A model generated the notes under the pieces. That model was not told the origin of the DNA. It saw only the letters and a program-made list of their open reading frames with translations, and searched no databases. A program made the translations under genes and the position numbers. DNA of 64,000 bases from Phytomonospora sp040655735 (lineage in GTDB: Bacteria > Actinomycetota > Actinomycetes > Mycobacteriales > Micromonosporaceae), in contig NZ_JBFAKK010000008.1 of the NCBI RefSeq assembly GCF_040655735.1, positions 337,362-401,361 on the forward strand, given 5' to 3'. Numbering within the stretch: position 1 is the first letter of the stretch; every line of letters starts with the position of its first letter. Below are positions 18,889 to 27,401 of this stretch, piece after piece.

Positions 18889-20944
18889 GACCCTGCTCGG
18901 CGCCGCCGTGGCGGCCACCGCCACCGTTGCCCTCGCGCGGCCCGCGCAGGCGTCCGCAGCGGGCCGCGCCCGTCCGTTCTTCGACGAGAAGACCCTGTGG
19001 GACGCCGAAGTGGACCCGCTGGTCAACTACCACGTGCACGGCTTGTGCGTGCTGGCCGACGACACGATCCTCGTGGCGACCGAGGGCCGCCACGAGGTGT
19101 GCGACGCCGGCCCGCGCGACCTGGTCCTGCGCCGCAGCCCCGACGGCGGCGAGACCTGGCTGCCGACGCAGACGATCGTGGAGTCGGTCGACGGGCAGTC
19201 GTGGGGCAACCCCGCGTTCGTCGTCGACGCCGTGACCGGCGAGGTCTTCTTGTTCTACATGCTCTCCGTGCAGCTGCCGGAGAACACCACCTGCTCGGGC
19301 GACTCCGGTGACCTCTTCGTAGTCTCCAGCACCGACGCCGGCGCCACCTGGGGCGAACCGCGCTCGCTGGCCGGCATGTTCGACCACTTCGGGTACGAGT
19401 GGGCGCTGCACAACCCCGGTCCCGGGCACGGCCTCCAGCTCGACTCCGGCCGCCTGCTCCTCAACGTGTCTCACCGGCGGATCATCGTCGGCACGCCGGT
19501 CGACGAGCGCTACTACGGGCTGGCGTCGATCTACTCCGACGACCACGGCGCGACCTGGCACACCACCGCCGAGGTGCCGGTGTCGGTGGACTACCCGGCC
19601 AACGAGGCGCGGATGTTCCGTCGCGCCGACGGGACGATCGCGGTCAACGCCCGCGCCGCCTCCGGCGGCAACCGCCAGCGCATCGTCGCCGTCAGCGGCG
19701 ACGACGGGCTGACCTGGTCGGCGCCGGTCCTCGACGGTGCCACCGGTGTCTTCAACGCCGTCGACGCCGGACTGCTGCGCTACAGCGGTGTCGGCGACGG
19801 CGAACCCGACCGGGTGCTGTTCAGCAGGCCGGACGCGCCGATGCGGTGGAACATGACCGTCTCGGTGAGCTACGACGGCGGGCACTCCTTCCGCTACCGC
19901 CGTGTGGTCAACGAGAACCGTTCGTACTACTCGGATCTGGCGCGGCTGTCGGACGGCACGGTGGTGCTCGTCTACGGCTGCGAGGGCGACATCCCGTCCT
20001 TCCCGCGCAAGGTGAACGTGGCCCGCTTCAACCTGGAGTGGCTCACCGCGGGACGCGACGGCTCGCGGCACGGCCCGCGGCTGTCGGAGCGCGTGTACCC
20101 GCTGGCGGAGCTGTCGAAGGCCGCGACCGTCGTCGGCGGCACACTGGAGACCGTCGAGGAGGCCACCGCCCGAGGCAGGTCGCGGCTCGTGCTGCGGCCG
20201 TCGGCGGCGGAGGCCTATGTGGACATTCCGTTCACGGTCCACTCGCGCACCCGCGCCGAGGCGATCCTGCGCTACTTCCGGCCCGTCGACGGAGGAGTGC
20301 TCACCGCGACGATCGACGGTCGCCGCCTCCACAACACCACCGCCGACACCACCGCCGAGAGTTCGGGCGGCTACGACCTGCTGCACCTCGGCGAGACCGA
20401 CCTGCGTCCCGGCCGCCACGTGCTGCGGCTGGCGCTGACCGGCCCCGGCCGCGGCGGCGGGACGGTCATCTCGGCCGACACCCTCAGCCTCGTCACCGCG
20501 CCCCACCCCGCCGACCTGCGCGAGGAGGCCACTGTGGACAACTCCGAGCAGGGATTCCAGGTCCTGTCGGGAACCTGGGCCACCGCCACCGGGACCCCCG
20601 GCTACTACGGCGGCAACTACCGCTCGGCAGCGGCCGGGACCGGTGCCTCGGTCGTCCGCTTCCGCCCCAGCCTCCCCGCCGACGGGGAGTACGAGGTGCG
20701 CGTTTCCTATACGGCGCACGCCAACCGCGCCACCAACGCCCCCTACACGGTGCACCACGCCAACGGCTCCCACCTGATCCTCGTCGACCAGACCGAACAG
20801 GGCGAGGCCGACGTCCGCACCGGCCAGTGGACCTCCCTGGGCGTGTTCACCTTCAAGGCCGGCGTCGACTCCGTCGTCGAGCTGTCCGACCTCGCCAACG
20901 GCGTCGTCATCGCCGACGCCGTCCGCTTCCTGCGGGTGGCCTAG
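18863..20944 (+). CDS. Secreted sialidase-like (BNR/Asp-box) protein with golvesin-like C-terminus
   Basis: The protein has 693 residues; the ATG at 18863 follows AAGGAGGACGCAG inside the end of the aldolase gene. The N-terminus PRRTLLGAAVAATATVALA is a possible Tat signal with an AQASA cleavage site. The first 400 residues form a six-bladed propeller with Asp boxes: RSPDGGETW, SSTDAGATW, YSDDHGATW and SGDDGLTW. A beta domain follows. The last 140 residues (ATVDNSEQGFQVLSGTW..., VRVSYTAHANRAT) resemble the golvesin-type C-terminal domain of extracellular carbohydrate enzymes. An exo-sialidase releasing the solute taken up by the upstream importer is the simplest reading. A clear FRIP arginine motif was not seen. 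Confidence 0.82.
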   Translation: MIDPKLPRRTLLGAAVAATATVALARPAQASAAGRARPFFDEKTLWDAEVDPLVNYHVHGLCVLADDTILVATEGRHEVCDAGPRDLVLRRSPDGGETWLPTQTIVESVDGQSWGNPAFVVDAVTGEVFLFYMLSVQLPENTTCSGDSGDLFVVSSTDAGATWGEPRSLAGMFDHFGYEWALHNPGPGHGLQLDSGRLLLNVSHRRIIVGTPVDERYYGLASIYSDDHGATWHTTAEVPVSVDYPANEARMFRRADGTIAVNARAASGGNRQRIVAVSGDDGLTWSAPVLDGATGVFNAVDAGLLRYSGVGDGEPDRVLFSRPDAPMRWNMTVSVSYDGGHSFRYRRVVNENRSYYSDLARLSDGTVVLVYGCEGDIPSFPRKVNVARFNLEWLTAGRDGSRHGPRLSERVYPLAELSKAATVVGGTLETVEEATARGRSRLVLRPSAAEAYVDIPFTVHSRTRAEAILRYFRPVDGGVLTATIDGRRLHNTTADTTAESSGGYDLLHLGETDLRPGRHVLRLALTGPGRGGGTVISADTLSLVTAPHPADLREEATVDNSEQGFQVLSGTWATATGTPGYYGGNYRSAAAGTGASVVRFRPSLPADGEYEVRVSYTAHANRATNAPYTVHHANGSHLILVDQTEQGEADVRTGQWTSLGVFTFKAGVDSVVELSDLANGVVIADAVRFLRVA

Positions 20945-20949
20945 AGACC

Positions 20950-20985
20950 GGCCCGGACCGCCGTTCCCCCGCGGTGGTTCGGGCC
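20950..20985. terminator. Bidirectional hairpin terminator
   Basis: Imperfect stem GGCCCGGACCGCCG against CGGTGGTTCGGGCC (pairs include two G-U) directly after the sialidase stop and before the convergent SUKH-like gene. Confidence 0.55.
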
Positions 20986-20991
20986 TTCCGC

Positions 20992-21621
20992 TCAGGGCGG
21001 GATGGGCAGCCAGTTCGTGAAGAAGGAGCCGCTCGGGTAGACGTAGAAGGACTCGCGCTCCTCGATCGTCACCGGGGTCGCCGACAGGTCGGGAAGCAGG
21101 CCGCACTCAAGGGTCCCGGTGGCCAGCTCGAAGAGGAAGCGATCGAAGCCGCCGCCGTAGAGCCACCACTCCCGACAGTCGGTGGCGACGACCCGCCAGT
21201 CGCCGGCCGCCGACGCGGGTGGGAGCAGGTAGACCTTCTGGTTGTCGTCGCCCAGCCCGATCCGCAGCAGGCCGCCCTCCGCCGGGTACACGCCGATCTC
21301 ATCGGCCCGGTAGCGAAAGTCGCCGCCCGTCACGTCGTACAGGCGCGCCGACGACCGGAGGGTCAGCACGTGGGCGAGCGCTTTGTCGCCGAGCCGTGCG
21401 GACAGCCCGTCGAGGCCCAGCAGCTCCACGAAGTCGCGGACGTTGTCGATCTGCAGGTATTCGCCGATGCGCAGGCTCCGGTACCGGTCGGCCCACGCCT
21501 TGTACTCGTCGGGCAGCGTAACGCCCAGCGCCCCCTCGATCTCGTCCCAGCTCACGCCGGCCACCGGCAGGCTCGGCTCACCGAGCATCGCCGCGAAACC
21601 GTACGGGTCCTCGGTCGCCAC
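20992..21621 (-). CDS. SMI1/KNR4 (SUKH-like) family protein
   Basis: The protein has 209 residues. The segment VSWDEIEGALGVTLPDEYKAW at about 23-43 is the SUKH/SMI1-KNR4 signature helix pair, followed by a beta-rich region with GLGDDNQKVYLLP. In bacteria such proteins are often immunity proteins for polymorphic nuclease toxins, but many orphan copies exist. No toxin with a recognisable delivery domain is adjacent in this window. It is separated by 21 bp from the downstream end of a small membrane-protein gene on the same strand. Confidence 0.72.
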   Translation of the reverse strand: MATEDPYGFAAMLGEPSLPVAGVSWDEIEGALGVTLPDEYKAWADRYRSLRIGEYLQIDNVRDFVELLGLDGLSARLGDKALAHVLTLRSSARLYDVTGGDFRYRADEIGVYPAEGGLLRIGLGDDNQKVYLLPPASAAGDWRVVATDCREWWLYGGGFDRFLFELATGTLECGLLPDLSATPVTIEERESFYVYPSGSFFTNWLPIPP

Positions 21622-21642
21622 GGGCGCTCCCTCCGTCGAAGA

Positions 21643-22245
21643 TCAGGAACGTACCGCGCCCGCCCGCCGCCCCCACGCCCGCACACCCGCGCGAAGCAGC
21701 AGCACCCCGGCCCACACGCACGCCACCGCCAGGACCCCGTCCCACGCCGCCCAGCCCAGCCCCTCGTCGCTGAACACGTACGCGGCGGTGCCGTCGTACT
21801 TCGGCCCGTGCGCGCGGAAGTAGTAGTGGTAAGCCTCGGCCGGCACGACGGCCCCCGCGGCCATGACGAGCCCGGCCACGCCCAGCACCACGCCAGCCAC
21901 CCGCCCCCGCCACACCGGCAGCGGCGGCGTCGCGGCGTCCCCGGCCCGCGCGGCCCGCACCCGGTCGACCGCACCGAGCACCAGCCAGCACGCCAGACCC
22001 AGGCACGCCGCCACCAGCACGCCCTGACGCGCGTGCCACTCGTGGAAGTAGAGGCCACGCAGCGCGAATACGTACGGGTCGGCCCGCCCGTTGAGCGCGC
22101 CGGTCCCGTTCATGTGCACCAGGAACGCCGTCGCCGGCAAGGTCGCGCCCGCCACGGCGAACACCACCGCGACGGCCAGCCGCCACCCCGCCGAGACATA
22201 TCCCCGCACCGCGATCACGGGTGCCGGCTCGCTCATCGTGTCCAT
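21643..22245 (-). CDS. Four-helix integral membrane protein of unknown function
   Basis: The protein has 200 residues from ATG at 22245; ATG 22236 is an equal alternative and neither has a strong Shine-Dalgarno. Four hydrophobic helices are visible: LAVAVVFAVAGATLPATAFL, GVLVAACLGLACWLVLGA, VAGVVLGVAGLVMAAGAVV and a C-terminal VLAVACVWAGVLLLRAG. Loops contain Tyr/His-rich stretches. No known family is recognised. It is probably cotranscribed with the SUKH-like gene 21 bp downstream. Confidence 0.6.
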   Translation of the reverse strand: MDTMSEPAPVIAVRGYVSAGWRLAVAVVFAVAGATLPATAFLVHMNGTGALNGRADPYVFALRGLYFHEWHARQGVLVAACLGLACWLVLGAVDRVRAARAGDAATPPLPVWRGRVAGVVLGVAGLVMAAGAVVPAEAYHYYFRAHGPKYDGTAAYVFSDEGLGWAAWDGVLAVACVWAGVLLLRAGVRAWGRRAGAVRS

Positions 22246-22457
22246 ACCCGGCACAACGACCCGCCCGCCCGGCACGACCCGCCGCCCTCCCCGCAACGGG
22301 TGTCCACGACCTCGCATTCGGCCTCACCCGAAGCCCATCGGCGACCGCCGGTGCCTCCCGACTCCCGCCGACGTCCCCTACGCCCAGCGGCCGTGCGGAC
22401 CGCCCCGCCCGCGGTTCGCCGCGTAGCGGAAACCCCGCTCTCGGTTAGCATTCACCG

Positions 22458-23984
22458 ATGACCGGGACGCGCCTGGCCGTCGACTACGGCACCTCGAACA
22501 CCGTCGCGATGCTCGCCTTCGCCGACGGTCGCGCACGGCCCCTGTTGTTCGACGGTTCCCCGCTGCTCCCCTCCGCGGTCTACGCCCAGCCCGACGGTCT
22601 CGTGCTCACCGGCCGCGACGCGCAGAACAGCGCCCGCCTCGATCCCTCCCGCTACGAGCCGAACCCCAAGCGCCGCATCGACGACCGGGAACTGTTACTC
22701 GGCGACCGCTCCTGGCCCCTGGCCGACCTCATCGCGCGCACCCTCGCCCACGTCGCCGCCGAGGCCGCCCGCACCGCCGGCGGCCCCGTCGGCAGCCTGG
22801 TCATGACGTGCCCGGTGGCGTGGGGCCCGATGCGCAGGCGCACGCTCCAGGACGCCGCCCAGCGCGCCCGGCTTCCTCGGCCGACGCTGGTGACCGAGCC
22901 CGTGGCCGCCGCCTCCTACTTCGCCGCCAAGCTCGACCGTCAGGTCACCGGTGGCCGCAGCGTCGTCGTCTACGACCTCGGCGGTGGCACCTTCGACGTG
23001 TGCGTCGTCCGCCGCGAGGCCGGCGGTTTCCAGCCCCTCGCCTACCGGGGCATGGACGACTTCGGCGGCGTCGACCTCGACGCCCTGGTCATCGCCCAGG
23101 TCGGCGCCTCCGTTCGGGACGCGGACCCGCAGGCGTGGCGGCGGCTCACCGTGCCGGAAACGACGGCGGACAAGCGGTGCCTCCAGGCGTTCTGGGACCA
23201 CGCGCGCGGCGCGAAGGAGAGCCTGTCGCGGCGATCCCACGTGCAGATCCTCGTCCCGATCACCGACAAGGACACCACCGTCTCCCGCGAGGCCTTCGAG
23301 CACGACGCGCGGGCCACGCTGCAACGCACGGTCGACACCACCCGCGCCGTGATGCGGGAGGCGCACGTCGAGGCCGGCGACGTCGCGGGCGTGTTCCTGG
23401 TCGGCGGCTCGACACGCGTGCCGATGGTCGCGACCCTGCTGCACCAAGGCCTCGGCATCGCTCCGACCATCATCGAACAGCCCGAGACGGTCGTCGCGGA
23501 AGGCGCGCTGGTCGCCACGGCGGCGCCGGCCGCCAGGCCCGCCCCACTAGCGCGTCCTGTGCCGGCCGGTCCGACCCTGCGACCGCAAGTCGGTACACGC
23601 GACACCGCGACCGAACCGCCGCCCCCGGCCTCGGCGCTCCTCGGTGTCGTCCTGATCGGCGTCGGCCTGCTCATGCTCCTGGGCGCGCCATGGACCGCGA
23701 TCAATACGGGCGACGACTATCCCATGTCCCTGGTGGCCAGCGTGGGGGCGTTCCTGCTGCTCGGTGGCAACGTGACCACGTGGTTCTGGGCACGGCTGCC
23801 GAGAACCACCCGCTTCGCCCTTCCGGGCGCGTACCTGGCCTTGTCTCCGTACTGGTTCCTCATCGAAGGCGTCGACTCCAGCCTGGAGCACGCGGAGGTG
23901 GGCTTCGGTGGCTGGGTCCTACTCGGCTTCTGCGCCGCCACCGCCCTGCTCACCGCCGCGACCTACCGCCTCGGCAAGCGGTAG
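22458..23984 (+). CDS. Hsp70-family protein with C-terminal membrane helices
   Basis: The protein has 508 residues. The actin-like ATPase domain is intact: phosphate-1 LAVDYGTSNTVAML (6-19), connect-1 region, phosphate-2 VVVYDLGGGTFDV (169-181) and adenosine motif VFLVGGSTRVPMV (about 314). Instead of the DnaK substrate-binding domain, a Pro/Ala linker leads at about residue 395 to four hydrophobic segments and a basic end (YRLGKR). It is therefore a membrane-tethered Hsp70-like ATPase, not DnaK. Such short Hsp70 proteins are scattered in actinobacteria with unknown clients. No J-protein or GrpE gene lies nearby. Confidence 0.85.
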   Translation: MTGTRLAVDYGTSNTVAMLAFADGRARPLLFDGSPLLPSAVYAQPDGLVLTGRDAQNSARLDPSRYEPNPKRRIDDRELLLGDRSWPLADLIARTLAHVAAEAARTAGGPVGSLVMTCPVAWGPMRRRTLQDAAQRARLPRPTLVTEPVAAASYFAAKLDRQVTGGRSVVVYDLGGGTFDVCVVRREAGGFQPLAYRGMDDFGGVDLDALVIAQVGASVRDADPQAWRRLTVPETTADKRCLQAFWDHARGAKESLSRRSHVQILVPITDKDTTVSREAFEHDARATLQRTVDTTRAVMREAHVEAGDVAGVFLVGGSTRVPMVATLLHQGLGIAPTIIEQPETVVAEGALVATAAPAARPAPLARPVPAGPTLRPQVGTRDTATEPPPPASALLGVVLIGVGLLMLLGAPWTAINTGDDYPMSLVASVGAFLLLGGNVTTWFWARLPRTTRFALPGAYLALSPYWFLIEGVDSSLEHAEVGFGGWVLLGFCAATALLTAATYRLGKR

Positions 23985-23988
23985 CCGC

Positions 23989-24879
23989 CTACCGGTTGGC
24001 GGCCAGCACCTCGTCGGCCTCGGCCCGCAGTCCGCGCCACTCCTCGGCGGCCGCCGCGATCTCTTCGGCGCGGTCGGCCTCGAACGCGGCCAAGGCCTCG
24101 GCACCGTCGGCGAGAACGTGCTCGTGCAGCGGCCGACGGCATGCGGCGTCGGCCCGCGCGCCGGCGATCTCGCGGCCCTCGGTGTCCAGGCGGAACCCCG
24201 GCCACAGCTCGGTTCCGTCGTAGCCGCCGTGCTTGGTGTGGACGTCGAAACCATGGTCGTCCATGCAGGACGCCCACTCGCCGATGAGCGACTGCGCCCT
24301 CGGCGTGGACTGGATGTCGGTGAGCAGCGCGGTGAAGTCGGCGCCGATCGTCTGGGTGACGCCGGTCGGGTAGGTCCCGTCCGTCATCGCGGTCCCCGCG
24401 CTGGAGCATCCGCCGTTCATCGCGGCGATCCATCCCGCCTCGTCGGCCGCCGACAGCCCTTCGTTGCCGAGCGGATGAACACGGCCGTCGGCGATGAAGC
24501 CCTCGGACGCCGCGAGGGCCGCCATCTCGGCGATCCCGAAGTCGTCGGACGGCTCCGCCCACGCCGTGAGGTCACCGGGCGGTCCGGGCCGGGTGAGGCG
24601 GCCGCCGACGACATAAGGCATGACGTGGTAGTCCCAGCCCTGCTCGGCCATGCAGTCGGAGATGGCGTTCCACATGCGGTAGTTGGCCACCGCGTTGGCA
24701 CGCAGGTGGTCGCGCGGTGTGCCTCCGAGGAGGGTCCGCAGGCGCGTGTAGACCTCACGCCCGGCTTGCACCCGCTCCGCCGGCGGCCCCCCGCCTTCGC
24801 CTCCACAGCCGACGAGCACCGCGGCAGCCGCGAGCACCACGACGACTGCGGCCCACCGCCCGAACCGCACACGCCTCAC
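23989..24879 (-). CDS. Putative lipoprotein, paralogue of the gene upstream
   Basis: The protein has 296 residues. The GTG at 24879 overlaps the upstream gene's stop in GTGA and is preferred to the longer start at 24918. The signal peptide ends AAAAVLVGCGG, a lipobox. The mature protein shares a plan with the next gene: an N-terminal ISDCMAEQGWDY motif and, about 150 residues on, a second GEWASCMDDHGFDV motif, each with Cys two residues before an acidic or polar turn. A helical Ala/Glu-rich tail follows. The family is unknown; two disulfides or a paired-Cys site are suggested. Operon with the paralogue. Confidence 0.65.
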   Translation of the reverse strand: MRRVRFGRWAAVVVVLAAAAVLVGCGGEGGGPPAERVQAGREVYTRLRTLLGGTPRDHLRANAVANYRMWNAISDCMAEQGWDYHVMPYVVGGRLTRPGPPGDLTAWAEPSDDFGIAEMAALAASEGFIADGRVHPLGNEGLSAADEAGWIAAMNGGCSSAGTAMTDGTYPTGVTQTIGADFTALLTDIQSTPRAQSLIGEWASCMDDHGFDVHTKHGGYDGTELWPGFRLDTEGREIAGARADAACRRPLHEHVLADGAEALAAFEADRAEEIAAAAEEWRGLRAEADEVLAANR

Positions 24880-25799
24880 AACCCCGCCGCAGCGTGGTCG
24901 GCGCGCAGCCGCTCCCACTGCTCCGCCAGCGCGGCCAGCTCACCGGCGTGCGCCACCTTGAACCCGGCCAGCTTCCCGGCGACGGCACCCAGGACCTCGT
25001 AGTGCAAAGCGGCGCGACACCCAACATCCGCCTTCGCCGCCGAGGCCTCGTACGCGACCGCCGCCACGAAGCGCGGGTCCGCCCGCAAGGTCTCCGGGTC
25101 GTCGGGGATCCCACGGGGATACCGGTCGAGGATCGCGCCCTGCAAGTTCGCCCACGGCTCGTGCCCCTCGTAACCGTCCGCCTGCACGGTCACGTCGAAC
25201 CCGGCGTCCACCATGCACCCGACGTACTCCGGCAACCTCGACTGCACCGACTCGGCGCCGTTCAGTTCCTCGATGAGCCCATGGAAGACGTTGCCCAGCT
25301 CTCCGTCCCCCGGGTACTCGCTGTCGGTGCCGGCGAAGCCCCGCTCAGCGCACTCGAACGACATCGCCGCACGCCAGGCCTTCTGATCGGCCTCACTGAG
25401 CGCGGCGAAGACGGCGGCTCCGTCGACGTCGGTGGCCGGCCTGGCGGCGGCGAGTTTCCCGGCGCCCCAACCGAAGTCGTCGCCCACCGGCGCGAAGGCC
25501 GTCGAGTCGCCGGGATTGACCTCCCTGGCGACGCCGCCGCGGTAGGGAATGGGCCGGTAGTCGAAGCCGTGCTCGGCCATGCAGTCCGATATGCGCCGCT
25601 GCTGCCGGAGGTTCAGCAACTCCTCGGCCTTGTAGCGATCGGCGGCGGTACCGAACACCGCGTGGTTGAGATCGAGGTAGAGCGCCTCGGCCCGCGACTG
25701 CGCGGCAGTCGGCACGAACCCGGACCCGGCCCAGCTGCTTCCGGTAGTCGTCGTGAGCACCAGAGCCGCGACGGCGGCAAGGGCGAGTTGGCGTTTCAC
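24876..25799 (-). CDS. Putative secreted protein with paired CMxxxGFD motifs
   Basis: The protein has 307 residues from GTG 25799, preceded by GAGGGG. A Sec signal (MKRQLALAAVAALVLTTTTG) without a lipobox Cys is present. ISDCMAEHGFDY and YVGCMVDAGFDV mark the two halves, matching the paralogue downstream; an extra pair of Cys (FECAERGF, DVGCRAAL) also has equivalents there. Function unknown. The pair arose by tandem duplication, one copy keeping a lipid anchor and the other apparently soluble. Confidence 0.65.
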   Translation of the reverse strand: MKRQLALAAVAALVLTTTTGSSWAGSGFVPTAAQSRAEALYLDLNHAVFGTAADRYKAEELLNLRQQRRISDCMAEHGFDYRPIPYRGGVAREVNPGDSTAFAPVGDDFGWGAGKLAAARPATDVDGAAVFAALSEADQKAWRAAMSFECAERGFAGTDSEYPGDGELGNVFHGLIEELNGAESVQSRLPEYVGCMVDAGFDVTVQADGYEGHEPWANLQGAILDRYPRGIPDDPETLRADPRFVAAVAYEASAAKADVGCRAALHYEVLGAVAGKLAGFKVAHAGELAALAEQWERLRADHAAAGL

Positions 25800-25926
25800 G
25801 TGGGTTCCCCTCCCGAGCCCCGCTGTCGGGCACGGGCGGGACTCTCTCCTCCGGTAACGCTGTGGATCTCGTTTCGGTGACGGAAGAGAGGGGAGCCCCT
25901 GCGACATGGGGCTGGGGGACCGGTCA

Positions 25927-26382
25927 CTACCGCGCCGCAGGTCCCTCCGGCCGGCCGAAGGCCTCCTCGAAGATCGCGGCCATTCCCGGATCCGGAATCC
26001 GTGGCGGCGGCGGGTCCTCGTAACTACGAAAACGAAGCTCGACAGGATCCCCGACCCCCGTGACCGCGTACACGGCCAGCCGCCGACCGTCCGCCTCCCC
26101 GGTCCCGACTTCCATACGCCGTCCCAGCCTTCGCGGCGCGTGTCCCGCCTGCCCGGCCAGCGGGCCGTCGAGGTACACGGCGGGCCGGTGCTGCGGCGCG
26201 ACCTCGACGTGGTCCAGTTCGTGCTCGCGCATGAGATCGCTGTGATCGGCGTCGGCGTCGACGAGGACCCACGTGTCGTCCGGCAGCACCAGCATGCGTT
26301 TCCCGGGTTCGACCATCCGCTCACTGAGGTGTCCGCGGCGATCGCTCACCCTCCACCGGGCGTCGCTCACCGGTGACCTCAC
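25927..26382 (-). CDS. Hypothetical protein
   Basis: The protein has 151 residues. GTG 26382 is chosen because AGGAAGG sits 5 nt upstream; ATG 26316 is the alternative. No signal or membrane segment. The middle has a Trp-Val-Leu-Val beta segment and an acidic His-rich stretch (DADADHSDLMREHELDH); the end is Pro-rich. Not recognised. It lies 127 bp upstream of the paired secreted-protein genes on the same strand and might be cotranscribed. The 173 bp between it and the LysE gene show nothing. Confidence 0.5.
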   Translation of the reverse strand: MRSPVSDARWRVSDRRGHLSERMVEPGKRMLVLPDDTWVLVDADADHSDLMREHELDHVEVAPQHRPAVYLDGPLAGQAGHAPRRLGRRMEVGTGEADGRRLAVYAVTGVGDPVELRFRSYEDPPPPRIPDPGMAAIFEEAFGRPEGPAAR

Positions 26383-26555
26383 CCGCGCCTTCCTGCTCCT
26401 CGCCCGATCGACTCCCCGCCCGGGGAGAGGCCGCCCGGCCGGCTACTGGCCCACGCTGGTCACCGCCGGCGAACTCCTCGCCCGCCGCGACGACCAGAAC
26501 CACGACCTCGCGACGGCGCTACAGGCGTGCCGCCGCGCCGCCGCGCCTAAAGCGC

Positions 26556-27200
26556 CTATACCGCCACAGCCTTCGTCCGGTCCGTCGCCAGCTTGATCGC
26601 CATCCCCGCCAGCACCGTCCCCATCAGGTACCGCTGCACGCGCATCCACACCGGCCGACGTCCGAGGAAGCCCGCGATCGAGCCGGCGCCCACCGCGATG
26701 AGCCCGTTCACCGTGACCGCGATGAGCACCTGGATCATCCCGAGCTGAATGCTCTGCAACGCGACCGATCCCCCTGCCGGGTCGATGAACTGCGGAAGCA
26801 GCGACAGGTACAGGATCGCGACCTTCGGGTTCAGCAGACTGGTGACCAGCCCCATCGTGAAGAGCTTGCGGTTGCTGTCGGCCGGCAGCTCCGTCGGCGC
26901 GAACACCGCCGGCCCCTTCGGCCGAAACGCACTCCACGCCAGCCAGAGCAGGTAGCACGCCCCCGCGATCTTCAACGCCGTGTACACCACCGGCACCAGC
27001 GCGAACACCGCGGCGAGTCCGGCGGCGGTGGCCAGCACGTAGGCGACCAAGCCGAGCCCGACGCCGGCCAGCGACACCAGCCCGGCCCGGCGGCCCTGCG
27101 TGATCGAGCGCGACACCAGGTAGATCATGTTCGGCCCGGGTATGAGGACCATCCCCAGTTCGATGGCGGTGATGCCGAGGGCTGCGTGGGCACTGATCAC
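26556..27200 (-). CDS. LysE/RhtB-family amino acid exporter
   Basis: The protein has 214 residues and six predicted helices. The family signature GMVLIPGPNMIYLVSRSITQGRRAG is at the N-terminus (GPN motif at about 22-24), with SLLNPKVAILYLSLLPQFI near residue 120, both diagnostic of LysE/RhtB translocators. It exports an amino acid or related small molecule by proton exchange. Single gene, divergent from the GMC oxidoreductase across a 201-bp gap that contains no other feature I can support. Confidence 0.88.
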   Translation of the reverse strand: MISAHAALGITAIELGMVLIPGPNMIYLVSRSITQGRRAGLVSLAGVGLGLVAYVLATAAGLAAVFALVPVVYTALKIAGACYLLWLAWSAFRPKGPAVFAPTELPADSNRKLFTMGLVTSLLNPKVAILYLSLLPQFIDPAGGSVALQSIQLGMIQVLIAVTVNGLIAVGAGSIAGFLGRRPVWMRVQRYLMGTVLAGMAIKLATDRTKAVAV

Positions 27201-27401
27201 GAGCGTTCCTCCGGGTGCGCGGGCGGGCTCGGGGGAAGCGTAAGGACAGGGGGCCGACGGCGGGGCGCGTCGTGGCGGAGGTCACCGGCCCGCGATCACG
27301 CCCGACGCGGCGGCCAGATCGGATACCCGGCGCCCCATGTAGCCTGAAGCCAGTTTGCCCTTTATAAGACTTTTGTCGCTTTCGAAGGAACAGGGAGCCC
27401 C

